From: JAQBFJ01 sp032123435
GTDB lineage: Bacteria > Verrucomicrobiota > Kiritimatiellia > UBA8416 > JAQBFJ01
Direction: 5' to 3'
DNA length: 62,270 nt
NCBI GenBank assembly: GCA_032123435.1
Contig: JAQBFJ010000164.1
Span: 1 to 62,270 of the forward strand
The notes beneath the pieces were generated by a model. That model saw only the letters and a program-made list of their open reading frames with translations, was not told the DNA's origin and made no database searches. Numbering within the stretch: position 1 is the first letter of the stretch; each line of letters begins with the position of its first letter. Positions 37,812 to 46,504 of the stretch are shown here, piece after piece. The position numbers and the translations under genes were made by a program.

Positions 37812-40800
37812 ATGTCCAACAACCCTACGGATCATGGTTGGTATATCAAAATGCCCGAAGGCCCGATTCACGGCCCTATAGACAAATCGCTTCTCGAAAT
37901 TTTGTCAGGAAACGGACGTATCGGCCCGCAATGCCAGCTCTCACAGGATAAAAAAAACTGGCAGCCTGCCAGTGATCTGCCGGAACTGAAAATGATCTGG
38001 ATCGTCGAACTGGAGGATGGATCAACATTCGGACCTTTTAACCTGCTCGGCGCACCGCATCTGCTGAAGAATACACCTATAGATCCTGCCGGGAATCTCA
38101 CCAACCGCAGTACCGGCGTATCTATCCCGTCCAGAAGCCTCTTGAAGCCTCTTTTACACGACAAAACGCCAACAACATCCCCGACACCAAAAACCACAGA
38201 TGCCCAAAACCAGCCTTCTATCGAAACAAACAGCCAAGTGCTGGAAGATTTGAAACGGCAGCTCGTCGAGCAAAGAAATCAATATTCCTCCATCGGTGAA
38301 GCCAGTCGCGAAAAAATAGACGTCATCTGCTCTCGTATAGATCATGTTCAGGCCAGTAAATTCAAACTGGAACTCGAAAAGAGAAAAATCGAAAAAGAAA
38401 AGTCAAAAGAGCAGAAAGCACTGCCACTGACCCAAAAAGAAAAATTATTCACACAACTGGACAAAAAAGTATCTTCATTGACCTCCGAAACCATGAAGAA
38501 AAATATCGAATACCAGGATCTGCAAACCAATTACGAACGATTGATAAACGAATTCAATAGATTGGAAAAGGAATTAGAAAGAGAACAATCAATTCATGCT
38601 GATTTGCGGGAAAAATCTTCAGTAGCAGAAAATGATCTCCAAGGACAAATTAACGCACTACAGACGGAAAACCAAACCATCACGGAAAAACTGCGGAATA
38701 CGCAACAATCTTTTGAGGAAATAAACACACAACACGTTAATCTGGTCAAAAGTATAAAAAAGGAAGATTTCAATCAGGATGAATTAAGCAGAAAAGTCCA
38801 AAAAAGCGCCGAACAGGCAGTCAGCCAGCTTAACGCGATCAAGCAGGAGTTTGAACAGGAGAAGAAACAGCATTCTGAAACCAGGAATGCCGCCTCAACA
38901 ACGGAAAGAACAACACAAAACGAATTAAAGCAGGCACGTCTTGTAGCCGACGCGTCAGCCCGAAAAGTACAATCGCTGGAAGCAAGGCTTTGTGGCAGAA
39001 TTGAGCCATCAGAACATGCTCAATCCACAGAAGAAATAAAGAGGCTTCGCACCGAAATCGAACGGCTCGAAAAAACGGCCAGACAGGCGCAAGAAAAACA
39101 TTCAGAAACAAAAGTATCTCTTGAAAAGGATAAAAATGATTTACAGCAAAAACTGGCCATGCTTCAAAAAGACGTTTCCAACACGGGGACACTCCAGCAG
39201 AAAAGTGAGGAATACAAGAAATCGCTGGATGCTGAACGGGTCCGTGCCAACACCTTGAAGAAAGAGCTTGAAGCTTTACAGGCATTACAGGAAAAACTGT
39301 TTTCCTCTCAGAAGGAACGCGAACAGAAAATCAAAGCCGATTTTAAGAAACAAGTTGAATCGGAACATTCACAACTTGTCGCGCGGATTGATGACCTGCA
39401 AAAGCAGTTGACTGACAATCAGGAAAAGATCAAACATGCCACTGACAAATTGAAACAGACGGAACAGCAATCATCGGCGAAGGAACAGCTGTTGACCAGT
39501 AACATAGCCGACATGAAAAAGAAAGCGGATGCCGTCGAAACTGCATTGCGCAACCTTGAAGACGCAAAGAAGACACAAGAGCAGGAATTCAATAATAAGA
39601 TCACGCAACTGCAAAAAGAACACGATGTCGGACTTAAGGCACAGGAATCCACTCTCGTTGATACGCAAAAGAAGCTGTCTGACTCGCGCACACTCCTTGA
39701 ATCCACAGTAAATCAGCATAAGGCTGAGATTGAAAAGCTGGCCCAGGCTAATGATTCTTTCAAGAACCGCATTCAAGAGCTTGACCGGCTCATGGCCGCC
39801 AAAGACAAGGAATTGGCAAATAATAAAGCGCGTCAGGATGAAACCATCCGCAAACACGAGAATCTTGATGCCAAATTAAAACAAATTCAATCAGAAATTG
39901 AAGAGAACAAAGCTCTGCATCAGAAAGAGATCGCCGAGAAAGACAGCTCTGCGCAGGTGCTTGAAGTTAAACTTACCAGGCAGGCAAAAGCTCAGCATAC
40001 AAGGCTCACTAATAAGATAGCACGGTTGGAAAAGGACCTCGACGAATCGTCAGGCATGCTTGGTCAGGCATCTGAAGAACTGACAAAGCAAAGGAAGCAG
40101 TTCCTGACAATGCAAACGCAGTTGGCTGATAAAGAAAAGGATCTCGCACAGCACCTTGCCGACTTGCAGGAAAAAACCAAGCGTGTGAAAGAAGAAGCGG
40201 AAAAGGCAGGAAAAGCAAAGGAAACGGAATATTCTAAACAAATTGAACAGCTTGCCAGCCGGGCAACCCTGGCGGAAAATGATAGTCAAGCCATCCGCAA
40301 GCAGATGTCCGAATTACAGAAACAGTCTGAATCAGCGGTTGTTGAATTGAATCGGGCAAAAACGCAATTGGCGAAGTTGCGGAAACAATCGGACGAAACG
40401 ACATCAGGCCGTAAAACTGGCGCACCCGTTGAATCGCGCGAAGAACAGGAAGAAGAGTGGTTCCTGCGTCTTGAAGACAAAACTGTTTACGGTCCCATTA
40501 AATTATCCGAGCTATGCAAATGGGCAGAGCAATGCCGAATTGCACCGGATCATGAAATTTCTCTGGACAAGAAACAATGGGTTCATCCGGAAACAGTTAA
40601 AGAACTGGAAATGAAATGGACGGTTGAACTCATCAACAACAGCATGTATGGACCAGTCAATATATTCGCGGCACTGGCCCTTTCCACCGATGGCGCTGTC
40701 AAACCAACGGGCAAACTGATCAATTCCGCAACTAAAGAAGAGTTTTCCATTGAAAAGCTGAACTCTATTATTATTTCCGAACTCCTTCAGAAGAATGAGC

Positions 40801-40961
40801 AATTAAAATCGGCTTTAAAAGAGAGCAATATGCTCATTGCTCAAATGAAAGAAGAAATGTTGGCCGCGCAACAGGTTCCTGCCGCTCCGGCTTTGCCGCC
40901 CAAAACCGTATTGCGCGGAGTTTCTTCCTTGATAGAAAACAGGGGAAACGTTAAAGAGTAG
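37812..40961 (+). CDS. Giant coiled-coil protein with paired GYF_2-like domains at both ends
   Basis: A 1049-residue cytosolic protein. Residues 7-105 hold two GYF_2 (DUF4339)-like units, HGWYIKMPEGPIHGPIDK and MIWIVELEDGSTFGPFNL. The same pair recurs near 880-975 as EWFLRLEDKTVYGPIKL and MKWTVELINNSMYGPVNI. Between them about 740 residues form an almost continuous coiled coil rich in Glu, Lys, Gln and Leu with hardly any Pro or Gly after residue 175. A short second coil ends the protein. The symmetric layout suggests a long rod with identical binding heads. There is no P-loop, so it is not an SMC ATPase. It sits between a PAS sensor (17 bases) and a membrane protein (25 bases). Function unknown. 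Confidence 0.85.
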   Translation: MSNNPTDHGWYIKMPEGPIHGPIDKSLLEILSGNGRIGPQCQLSQDKKNWQPASDLPELKMIWIVELEDGSTFGPFNLLGAPHLLKNTPIDPAGNLTNRSTGVSIPSRSLLKPLLHDKTPTTSPTPKTTDAQNQPSIETNSQVLEDLKRQLVEQRNQYSSIGEASREKIDVICSRIDHVQASKFKLELEKRKIEKEKSKEQKALPLTQKEKLFTQLDKKVSSLTSETMKKNIEYQDLQTNYERLINEFNRLEKELEREQSIHADLREKSSVAENDLQGQINALQTENQTITEKLRNTQQSFEEINTQHVNLVKSIKKEDFNQDELSRKVQKSAEQAVSQLNAIKQEFEQEKKQHSETRNAASTTERTTQNELKQARLVADASARKVQSLEARLCGRIEPSEHAQSTEEIKRLRTEIERLEKTARQAQEKHSETKVSLEKDKNDLQQKLAMLQKDVSNTGTLQQKSEEYKKSLDAERVRANTLKKELEALQALQEKLFSSQKEREQKIKADFKKQVESEHSQLVARIDDLQKQLTDNQEKIKHATDKLKQTEQQSSAKEQLLTSNIADMKKKADAVETALRNLEDAKKTQEQEFNNKITQLQKEHDVGLKAQESTLVDTQKKLSDSRTLLESTVNQHKAEIEKLAQANDSFKNRIQELDRLMAAKDKELANNKARQDETIRKHENLDAKLKQIQSEIEENKALHQKEIAEKDSSAQVLEVKLTRQAKAQHTRLTNKIARLEKDLDESSGMLGQASEELTKQRKQFLTMQTQLADKEKDLAQHLADLQEKTKRVKEEAEKAGKAKETEYSKQIEQLASRATLAENDSQAIRKQMSELQKQSESAVVELNRAKTQLAKLRKQSDETTSGRKTGAPVESREEQEEEWFLRLEDKTVYGPIKLSELCKWAEQCRIAPDHEISLDKKQWVHPETVKELEMKWTVELINNSMYGPVNIFAALALSTDGAVKPTGKLINSATKEEFSIEKLNSIIISELLQKNEQLKSALKESNMLIAQMKEEMLAAQQVPAAPALPPKTVLRGVSSLIENRGNVKE

Positions 40962-40986
40962 CTGGCACATCATCAGGAGAATAAAC

Positions 40987-41976
40987 ATGGAGAACGAACA
41001 GGCTGACGCAACACATGATAACCAGGAACAAAATGCTGATTACTCCGAAACGGATCCAATCAAGCAGGATGATACTGAATCAACGAAGGATGATAAATTT
41101 ATCCGCATAACAAAAAAGGCTATTTCATCAACAGAAAAGATAATCGAAGAATCGTACAAAAAAGCCAAAAGCGCAAGCCGGGCATGGAGCTTTGATCCTA
41201 ATGTAAGTATTAAATTTCTTGATCGCCTGTTGAACTGGGCCCGGACCATGTTTCCTGCTGAAAAGTTCGAGTCACTTGCCGCCTGGTGCATACGATACGG
41301 ACATGCCGCGTTTGTAGTAGCTCAAGTATTGGCATTGCTTTTCTTCCTCGCCGCTGCCTTCAAACTCTCCAATTGGGTATACCTGTTGTGTGGTATCGGT
41401 TTTGCGATATTCCTGGCTATTTTACAGTATACAGCGAACAAATTTCTTAATGCAGGCCCATCCCTGATCCAGTCGTCCCCCAGCAAGCTGGGATCGGATG
41501 CGTTTCCGGACTGCCTGGCACTGCTTGTTGAAGTTGCCGGTATCCTGATTTTTCTAAAGTTCACGCTTGATGCCAGAATAGAGCACCAATGGAATCTGGT
41601 TCTTGTAGGCCTTGGTATCTGGGCGCTTTGCGAATCCGTGGCATACGTGGCTCTTAACCCTAAAATGGTCAATATATCCATTTCCAATAAAATAAGTGCA
41701 GGCGAAGAGGCTATTGGCATATTGTCATTTTTTGTCAAAGCCATGGTTAGAATTGTCCCAATAGCCTTTGGTATTGGGACAATTATAGGCAATTTAGCCC
41801 TGCTTTTCGCAATATTCACACCCATGAGCGGCGGATTGCCTGTTGCTGGAATATCTGCCCTGGGCTTGATAATAGCATGCGGCTGTCTTCCCTTTGCTTC
41901 CTATGTGATTTTTGCCTTTTATCACTTAATTTTGGACATTTTACAGTCAATTCTGGGCAAGAATCAGAAAGATTAG
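40987..41976 (+). CDS. Uncharacterised polytopic membrane protein of the PAS/coiled-coil operon
   Basis: A 329-residue protein with an acidic cytosolic head (about 95 residues, many Asp, Glu and Lys). About seven hydrophobic helices follow, for example AAFVVAQVLALLFFLAAAF, YLLCGIGFAIFLAILQY, CLALLVEVAGILIFL, LVLVGLGIWALCESVAYVAL and SALGLIIACGCLPFASYVIF. I do not recognise the family. It has an AGGAG ribosome site and lies 25 bases after the giant coiled-coil gene, so it probably anchors that protein to the membrane. A perfect 13-bp inverted repeat lies inside the gene at 41751-41784. Confidence 0.72.
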   Translation: MENEQADATHDNQEQNADYSETDPIKQDDTESTKDDKFIRITKKAISSTEKIIEESYKKAKSASRAWSFDPNVSIKFLDRLLNWARTMFPAEKFESLAAWCIRYGHAAFVVAQVLALLFFLAAAFKLSNWVYLLCGIGFAIFLAILQYTANKFLNAGPSLIQSSPSKLGSDAFPDCLALLVEVAGILIFLKFTLDARIEHQWNLVLVGLGIWALCESVAYVALNPKMVNISISNKISAGEEAIGILSFFVKAMVRIVPIAFGIGTIIGNLALLFAIFTPMSGGLPVAGISALGLIIACGCLPFASYVIFAFYHLILDILQSILGKNQKD

Positions 41977-42095
41977 AACGATCGGTGAATCGGCCCTATA
42001 CGCCACACACTGTTTCCTCAAGTGCTTGATTGTCAGGCACTTAAGCGTTTTCTGTCCATTTATTTTCAAAAAACATCTTATGCCCGCCAAAACTA

Positions 42096-42124
42096 TTGAC
42101 ACTCTCTCCGTTTTGATCTAGGGT
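42096..42124 (+). promoter_or_regulatory. Candidate sigma-70-type promoter for rpsU
   Basis: A consensus -35 box TTGACA (42096-42101) is followed after 17 bases by TAGGGT (42119-42124), a weak -10 box. It would start transcription about 50 bases before the rpsU GTG. The -35 match and spacing are good and the -10 match is poor. Confidence 0.4.
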
Positions 42125-42183
42125 TTTGTTGCATATATGACAGATCTGTAGCCATGGGCAAGAAGGGAGTGTGATAATAACCC

Positions 42184-42375
42184 GTGATCCAAGTTAAAGT
42201 TAAAAGAGGCGAAACTGTAGAAAAGGCTTTAAAACGTCTTAAGAAAGTTTTGGATAAAGAAGGCATGATGAAGCAGTATCGTGCCAGTCGTTATTTCGAG
42301 AAACCAAGCGAAAAAAAGCGGAAAAAGTCAGCTCGTGCGCGAGCACGGCTTGCAATGGAGGCTTCTTCCTCATAA
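42184..42375 (+). CDS. rpsU: Small ribosomal subunit protein bS21
   Basis: A 63-residue basic protein of the 30S platform near the 3' end of 16S rRNA. VKVKRGETVEKALKRLKKVL is the family signature (residues 4-23). The Lys/Arg-rich C-terminus with KKSARARARLA follows. Length is typical for the group of bS21 proteins with short tails. Translation starts at GTG 42184 with no close ribosome site, which would fit control by the anti-Shine-Dalgarno region this protein itself contacts; that is inference. It has a promoter-like element upstream and a strong terminator 48 bases downstream, so it is likely a single-gene transcript. Confidence 0.93.
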   Translation: MIQVKVKRGETVEKALKRLKKVLDKEGMMKQYRASRYFEKPSEKKRKKSARARARLAMEASSS

Positions 42376-42423
42376 GTATTTTATTTTGAGCAACACTACT
42401 TACCACGATTGCTCGGATGTGAT

Positions 42424-42457
42424 AAGCTCTCTGGCCTGCACGGTCAGGGAGCTTTTT
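42424..42457 (+). terminator. Rho-independent terminator of rpsU
   Basis: AAGCTCTCTGGCC and GGTCAGGGAGCTT form a 13-pair stem with two G-U pairs around the loop TGCAC. Five T's close the structure (42453-42457). This is the clearest intrinsic terminator in the window. It isolates rpsU from the sugar gene cluster that starts at 42540. Confidence 0.85.
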
Positions 42458-42539
42458 CACGTGTTCCGTTTCAAAAGGAACACAGCACCTGCAAGCAGAA
42501 TTACAGGCTAAATGCCTTCAAGAAGAGGTTTACTGATAT

Positions 42540-43481
42540 ATGGCTTTTGCCTTATCAACTCGTTGGAACGCTCATCGTCATTCTCAAGGTGAGGCATTGG
42601 TTGAAGAAATCCTCGAACTCGGCTTCACCCACCTTGAACTGGGTTATGATCTGACATTTGATCTTGTTCCCGGTATCATGAAAATGGTTCAGAATAAGGC
42701 AGTTACAGTAAACAGTGTCCATAATTACTGTCCTGTCCCACCTGGTGTACCATATGGACATCCAGAGCTCTTTCTTCTTACCAGCCGTGACAAAAGAATC
42801 CGTGAAACCGCCATACATTACACAATCAAGACCATTGAATTCGCGGCTCAAACAGGTGCATCCATTGTTTTAATACATGCAGGCCGTCTGGAAATACCGA
42901 GCATGACCAGGCAACTTATTGCGTTAGCCAAGGAAGGCCAGCTTTACAGCCCCGAATATGACGTCATAAAGCTTAAACTCCTCATGAAAAGAGAGAAAAT
43001 GGTACAAAAAGACCTCAAAAATCTTTACAATTCCATTGAGAAACTACTGCCCATACTTGAAAGCAACAAGATCCGGCTTGGCATAGAAAATCTACCATCA
43101 TGGGAAACGATCCCCTGTGAATCAGAAATGGAAGTACTTTGCCAACATTTTAATTCGCCTTTCATACGCTATTGGCATGATATCGGGCACGGACAGGTCA
43201 GACAGAATCTTGGATTTATCAGCCATAAACTATGGCTCCAAAGACTCTCGCCATGGTTGGCCGGCATGCATATTCACGATGTCTCAGCTCCAGTCCACGA
43301 TCACATCATGCCGCCAAGTGGAAATATTGATTTTTCATATTTTAGGGATTTTATTAATACGGAAACAATGCTAGTGTTTGAACCTTCCACTGATGTAATG
43401 GCAAAGGACATAAAAACAGCATTGGAAATGCTCAGAAATGAATGGCGGATCCCAGTGGATCCCGAGCAACAGAAAGGATAG
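42540..43481 (+). CDS. Xylose-isomerase-like TIM barrel protein (sugar phosphate isomerase/epimerase family)
   Basis: A 313-residue protein of the AP endonuclease 2/xylose isomerase-like superfamily. LGFTHLELGYDL (about 28-39), VNSVHNYCP, ASIVLIHAGRLE (about 117-128), RLGIENLPSWE, YWHDIGHGQV (about 218-227), MHIHDVSAP and MLVFEPSTD are successive strand ends of the barrel. They supply the Glu, His and Asp metal ligands. Members are epimerases, isomerases or endonucleases; the reaction cannot be read here. The start has no good ribosome site. It is five bases from the GDP-mannose dehydratase gene, so a role in the same sugar cluster is likely. Confidence 0.82.
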   Translation: MAFALSTRWNAHRHSQGEALVEEILELGFTHLELGYDLTFDLVPGIMKMVQNKAVTVNSVHNYCPVPPGVPYGHPELFLLTSRDKRIRETAIHYTIKTIEFAAQTGASIVLIHAGRLEIPSMTRQLIALAKEGQLYSPEYDVIKLKLLMKREKMVQKDLKNLYNSIEKLLPILESNKIRLGIENLPSWETIPCESEMEVLCQHFNSPFIRYWHDIGHGQVRQNLGFISHKLWLQRLSPWLAGMHIHDVSAPVHDHIMPPSGNIDFSYFRDFINTETMLVFEPSTDVMAKDIKTALEMLRNEWRIPVDPEQQKG

Positions 43482-43486
43482 AATTG

Positions 43487-44461
43487 ATGAAAGCACTTGT
43501 TACCGGAATCACTGGTCAGGATGGCTCATATCTGGCTGAATTACTTCTTGAAAAAGGTTATACGGTACATGGAATGGTCCGACGTGCCAGCACAGAAACA
43601 TTCGAACGTATTTCCCATATCAAGGACAAAATAACCCTTAATCAGGCCGATCTTCTTGATGAATTATCACTGATAAAACTCATGGAAGAAGTTCAACCGG
43701 ATGAAATATACAATCTGGCCGCCATGTCATTTGTTCCAACATCATGGAGTCAGCCGATACTAACTGGTGAATTTACTGCTATGGGCGTTACACGCATGCT
43801 GGAAGCCATGCGCCGCGTATGTCCCAAGGCAAAATTTTATCAGGCATCCAGCAGTGAAATGTTCGGCAAAGTCCAGGAGATGCCACAGACCGAGAAAACT
43901 CCTTTTTATCCACGCAGTCCATACGGTGTAGCCAAGGTGTTTGGTCATTATATCACCGTAAATTGCCGTGAAAGTTACAATCTTTTTGCCGTTTCAGGCA
44001 TATTGTTCAATCATGAAAGTCCACGACGCGGAATGGAATTTGTGACACGTAAAGTCACAGACAGTGTAGCGCGAATAAAACTAGGCATAGGAAAAGAGCT
44101 CAAACTTGGAAATCTGGACGCACAACGCGACTGGGGGTTTGCCGGCGATTATGTCGAAGCAATGTGGTTAATGCTGCAACAGGACTCACCTGATGACTAT
44201 GTTATCGCTACTGGAATTTCCCATTCTGTTCGCGATCTTGTGCAGTGCGCCTTTGATTACGTTGGATTAGACTGGGAAAAGTACGTCCATACAGACAAGA
44301 GCCTTATCCGTCCCGCAGAAGTGGATCACCTGCTCGGCGACAGCACAAAGGCTAAAACTGTTCTCAAATGGAAAACTAAAGTGGACTTTGCGGGGCTTAT
44401 CCACATGATGGTTGACGCTGATCTTGAAAGGTTAAGCACCAGCGAGTCAAATAAAAAGTAA
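43487..44461 (+). CDS. gmd: GDP-mannose 4,6-dehydratase
   Basis: Converts GDP-D-mannose to GDP-4-keto-6-deoxy-D-mannose, the first step to GDP-D-rhamnose, GDP-L-fucose and related sugars. Extended SDR features: ALVTGITGQDGSYLAELLL (NADP loop, 3-21), ASSSEMFGKV with the catalytic Ser, SPYGVAKVFGHY with the Tyr-Lys pair, and the family marker NHESPRRGMEFVTRKV. LGNLDAQRDWGFAGDYVEAM (in parts) is also diagnostic. The start at 43487 is supported by AAAGGA eight bases upstream and by the N-terminus of the family; the longer frame from 43442 overlaps the preceding gene. Length (324) is slightly short but complete. Confidence 0.94.
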   Translation: MKALVTGITGQDGSYLAELLLEKGYTVHGMVRRASTETFERISHIKDKITLNQADLLDELSLIKLMEEVQPDEIYNLAAMSFVPTSWSQPILTGEFTAMGVTRMLEAMRRVCPKAKFYQASSSEMFGKVQEMPQTEKTPFYPRSPYGVAKVFGHYITVNCRESYNLFAVSGILFNHESPRRGMEFVTRKVTDSVARIKLGIGKELKLGNLDAQRDWGFAGDYVEAMWLMLQQDSPDDYVIATGISHSVRDLVQCAFDYVGLDWEKYVHTDKSLIRPAEVDHLLGDSTKAKTVLKWKTKVDFAGLIHMMVDADLERLSTSESNKK

Positions 44462-44504
44462 AAGATCATTCCTCAGCCATAAGTCATATTACAGGAAAAC
44501 AAAA

Positions 44505-45434
44505 ATGCATGTTCTTGTTACAGGAGCTGGTGGATTCGCGGGGAGACATCTGGTATCACTCCTGACCGAAAAAGGTCATAATGTCATTGCCCTTGACGCT
44601 CAATTCATATCGCCTCTGCCTGAAACCGGGTCAGTTCAGATTATTTCGGCCGATCTCACTGACGCGCGGGAAATAGAAAAAGTTGTTTTATCATCTAAAC
44701 CGGATGCCTGCGTTCATCTTGGCGCCATTTCATTTGTGCCTGACGGTCTATCTAATCCCGACAGGATGCTCTCTGTTAATATCCGCGGCACAATGAACGT
44801 TTTAAACGCGTTCCAGAAACACGCACGAACCGCAAGGATTCTTGTGGTTTCAACTTCACAGGTCTACGGTTCGACAACTGAACCGAAACCAATAACCGAA
44901 GATGCCCCTCTTCTACCTGTGAACATGTACGGCATATCCAAGGCAGCAGCTGATATCGCAGCGCTTGCCTGCGCGAAAAAGGACAAAATGCATATTGTAA
45001 CCGTACGCCCCAGCAATCATACTGGGCCCGGACAATCACCCATGTTCGTTATCCCTTCATTCGTCAGCCAACTGATGGCCATAAAGAGCGGCAAGCAGAA
45101 ACCTGTAATACTGGTCGGGAATCTTGAAAGCGTTCGGAACTTTGCTGACGTTCGGGATATAGTGCATGCCTATGTTTTACTGCTCGAAAAAGGCAGGAAC
45201 GGGCAGGCTTACAATGTTTCTGCCAACAACGCTTTGAAAATCAGCGTCATCCTCGACACACTATGTGATCTTACAGGAATAAAACCTGAACTTAAAGTTG
45301 ATCCAGAAAAAGTAAGGCCTACTGATAAAGCTCCTTTTCTTGACATCACGAAACTGATAAAAGACACAGCTTGGCAGACCAGAATTCCTTTCATGGAAAC
45401 ATTACGCGATATGATTACCGAGGCGGCTGAATGA
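44505..45434 (+). CDS. rmd: GDP-4-keto-6-deoxy-D-mannose reductase-like epimerase/dehydratase
   Basis: A 309-residue extended SDR that probably reduces the product of the previous gene to GDP-D-rhamnose. HVLVTGAGGFAGRHLVSLL is the cofactor loop, VVSTSQVYG carries the catalytic Ser, and MYGISKAAADIAAL carries Tyr and Lys. RPSNHTGPGQSP and the C-terminal VRPTDKAPFLDITKL are typical of Rmd-like enzymes. The pairing with gmd supports GDP-D-rhamnose. A reductase yielding GDP-6-deoxytalose or another 4-keto reductase cannot be excluded. It lies 43 bases after gmd and overlaps the next gene by four bases. Confidence 0.82.
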   Translation: MHVLVTGAGGFAGRHLVSLLTEKGHNVIALDAQFISPLPETGSVQIISADLTDAREIEKVVLSSKPDACVHLGAISFVPDGLSNPDRMLSVNIRGTMNVLNAFQKHARTARILVVSTSQVYGSTTEPKPITEDAPLLPVNMYGISKAAADIAALACAKKDKMHIVTVRPSNHTGPGQSPMFVIPSFVSQLMAIKSGKQKPVILVGNLESVRNFADVRDIVHAYVLLLEKGRNGQAYNVSANNALKISVILDTLCDLTGIKPELKVDPEKVRPTDKAPFLDITKLIKDTAWQTRIPFMETLRDMITEAAE

Positions 45435-46504
45435 AAAGAAAAATAACTTCCTTAATACAACTGATTATCGGGATCGCTATAATCGCGTTTATCTTTATCA
45501 GAATGGAAAACAAGGAAAAACTGGTTGATGCTGTCAATGCCGCGGCAGGTCACTGGCCACTCCTGCTGGCCGGGTCGGCTGCAAGCCTGTTGTGCCTGAC
45601 GATCAGCGCCATAAGATGGAAGCTTCTTCTTGACGCTCAGGGCATGGAACTGCCGTTTGGTCGCATAGCTTCATTGTATCTCATAGGCCACTTCTTTAAC
45701 GCGTTCATGCCCGGCGCAGTGGGCGGAGATGTCGTCAAAGCCTATTATGTAGCCAAAGAAACAGATCATAAAAAAGCCCAAGCGGTTGCCACTGTTTTTA
45801 TAGATCGACTGATTGGACTTCTTGCCCTCATCATGCTCTGTACGGTGGTAATGAGCGTACGCCTGCCTTTCTTCATGCAATACCGTGAAACAAGAATAGC
45901 CCTCTTTTTTAATGCAGGCTTGTTCCTGGGCACATCGGCCGTATTGTTTATCGTGTTCCGCAAAAATATCTTTGAATGCTGGCCTTTCTTTAAAAGACTG
46001 GAAGAAAATACTTCGCTTGGACGCATAATAAGCAAAATCTATAACGCATTCCATATCTGCCTTAAACATCCAGGCCTCCTTACAAAAACCATTCTGCTGT
46101 CCGTTATCAATCATGTCTCCCTTGTTGTATGCGCCTTCTTCATGGGCATGGCCCTGAATATAACATGTATGTCTTTCATGGATTACCTGGCTCTCTTTCT
46201 TATCATAAATGCTATTGCCGCAATACCCGCAACACCAGGCGGATTGGGCACACGTGAAGTGGCAACAAAATTTCTACTCGGCATAATGGGTGTGCCTGAA
46301 ACATCCGCCATTCCGCTTTCATTGCTTGTTTATGGATCACTCTTTTTCTGGAGCATAATTGGCGGAATAATCTACATAGGTTATTCTTCCAAACAGGGCA
46401 AGCCGCCCATGGAACTCATGCTCGATCAGGACCAGAACAGCTCTTTAACCCAGCAAGAATCCGTCTGGCAAGAACAGGCAGACCCGGATCACGCGCGCCC
46501 ATGA
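45431..46504 (+). CDS. Flippase-like integral membrane protein (lysylphosphatidylglycerol synthase TM / AglD family)
   Basis: A 357-residue membrane protein with seven to eight helices of the UPF0104/LPG_synthase_TM family. ISAIRWKLLLDAQG (about 56-69), YLIGHFFNAFMPGAVGGDVVKAYYVAKE (in parts, about 78-105), VFIDRLIGLLALI and ATPGGLGTREVATKFLLG are the conserved blocks. Members are found next to glycosyltransferases and are thought to move lipids or lipid-linked sugars. Start overlaps the reductase gene (ATGA), which ties it to the GDP-sugar cluster. Its last 89 bases overlap the end of the MurC-like gene on the other strand. Confidence 0.85.
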   Translation: MKRKITSLIQLIIGIAIIAFIFIRMENKEKLVDAVNAAAGHWPLLLAGSAASLLCLTISAIRWKLLLDAQGMELPFGRIASLYLIGHFFNAFMPGAVGGDVVKAYYVAKETDHKKAQAVATVFIDRLIGLLALIMLCTVVMSVRLPFFMQYRETRIALFFNAGLFLGTSAVLFIVFRKNIFECWPFFKRLEENTSLGRIISKIYNAFHICLKHPGLLTKTILLSVINHVSLVVCAFFMGMALNITCMSFMDYLALFLIINAIAAIPATPGGLGTREVATKFLLGIMGVPETSAIPLSLLVYGSLFFWSIIGGIIYIGYSSKQGKPPMELMLDQDQNSSLTQQESVWQEQADPDHARP

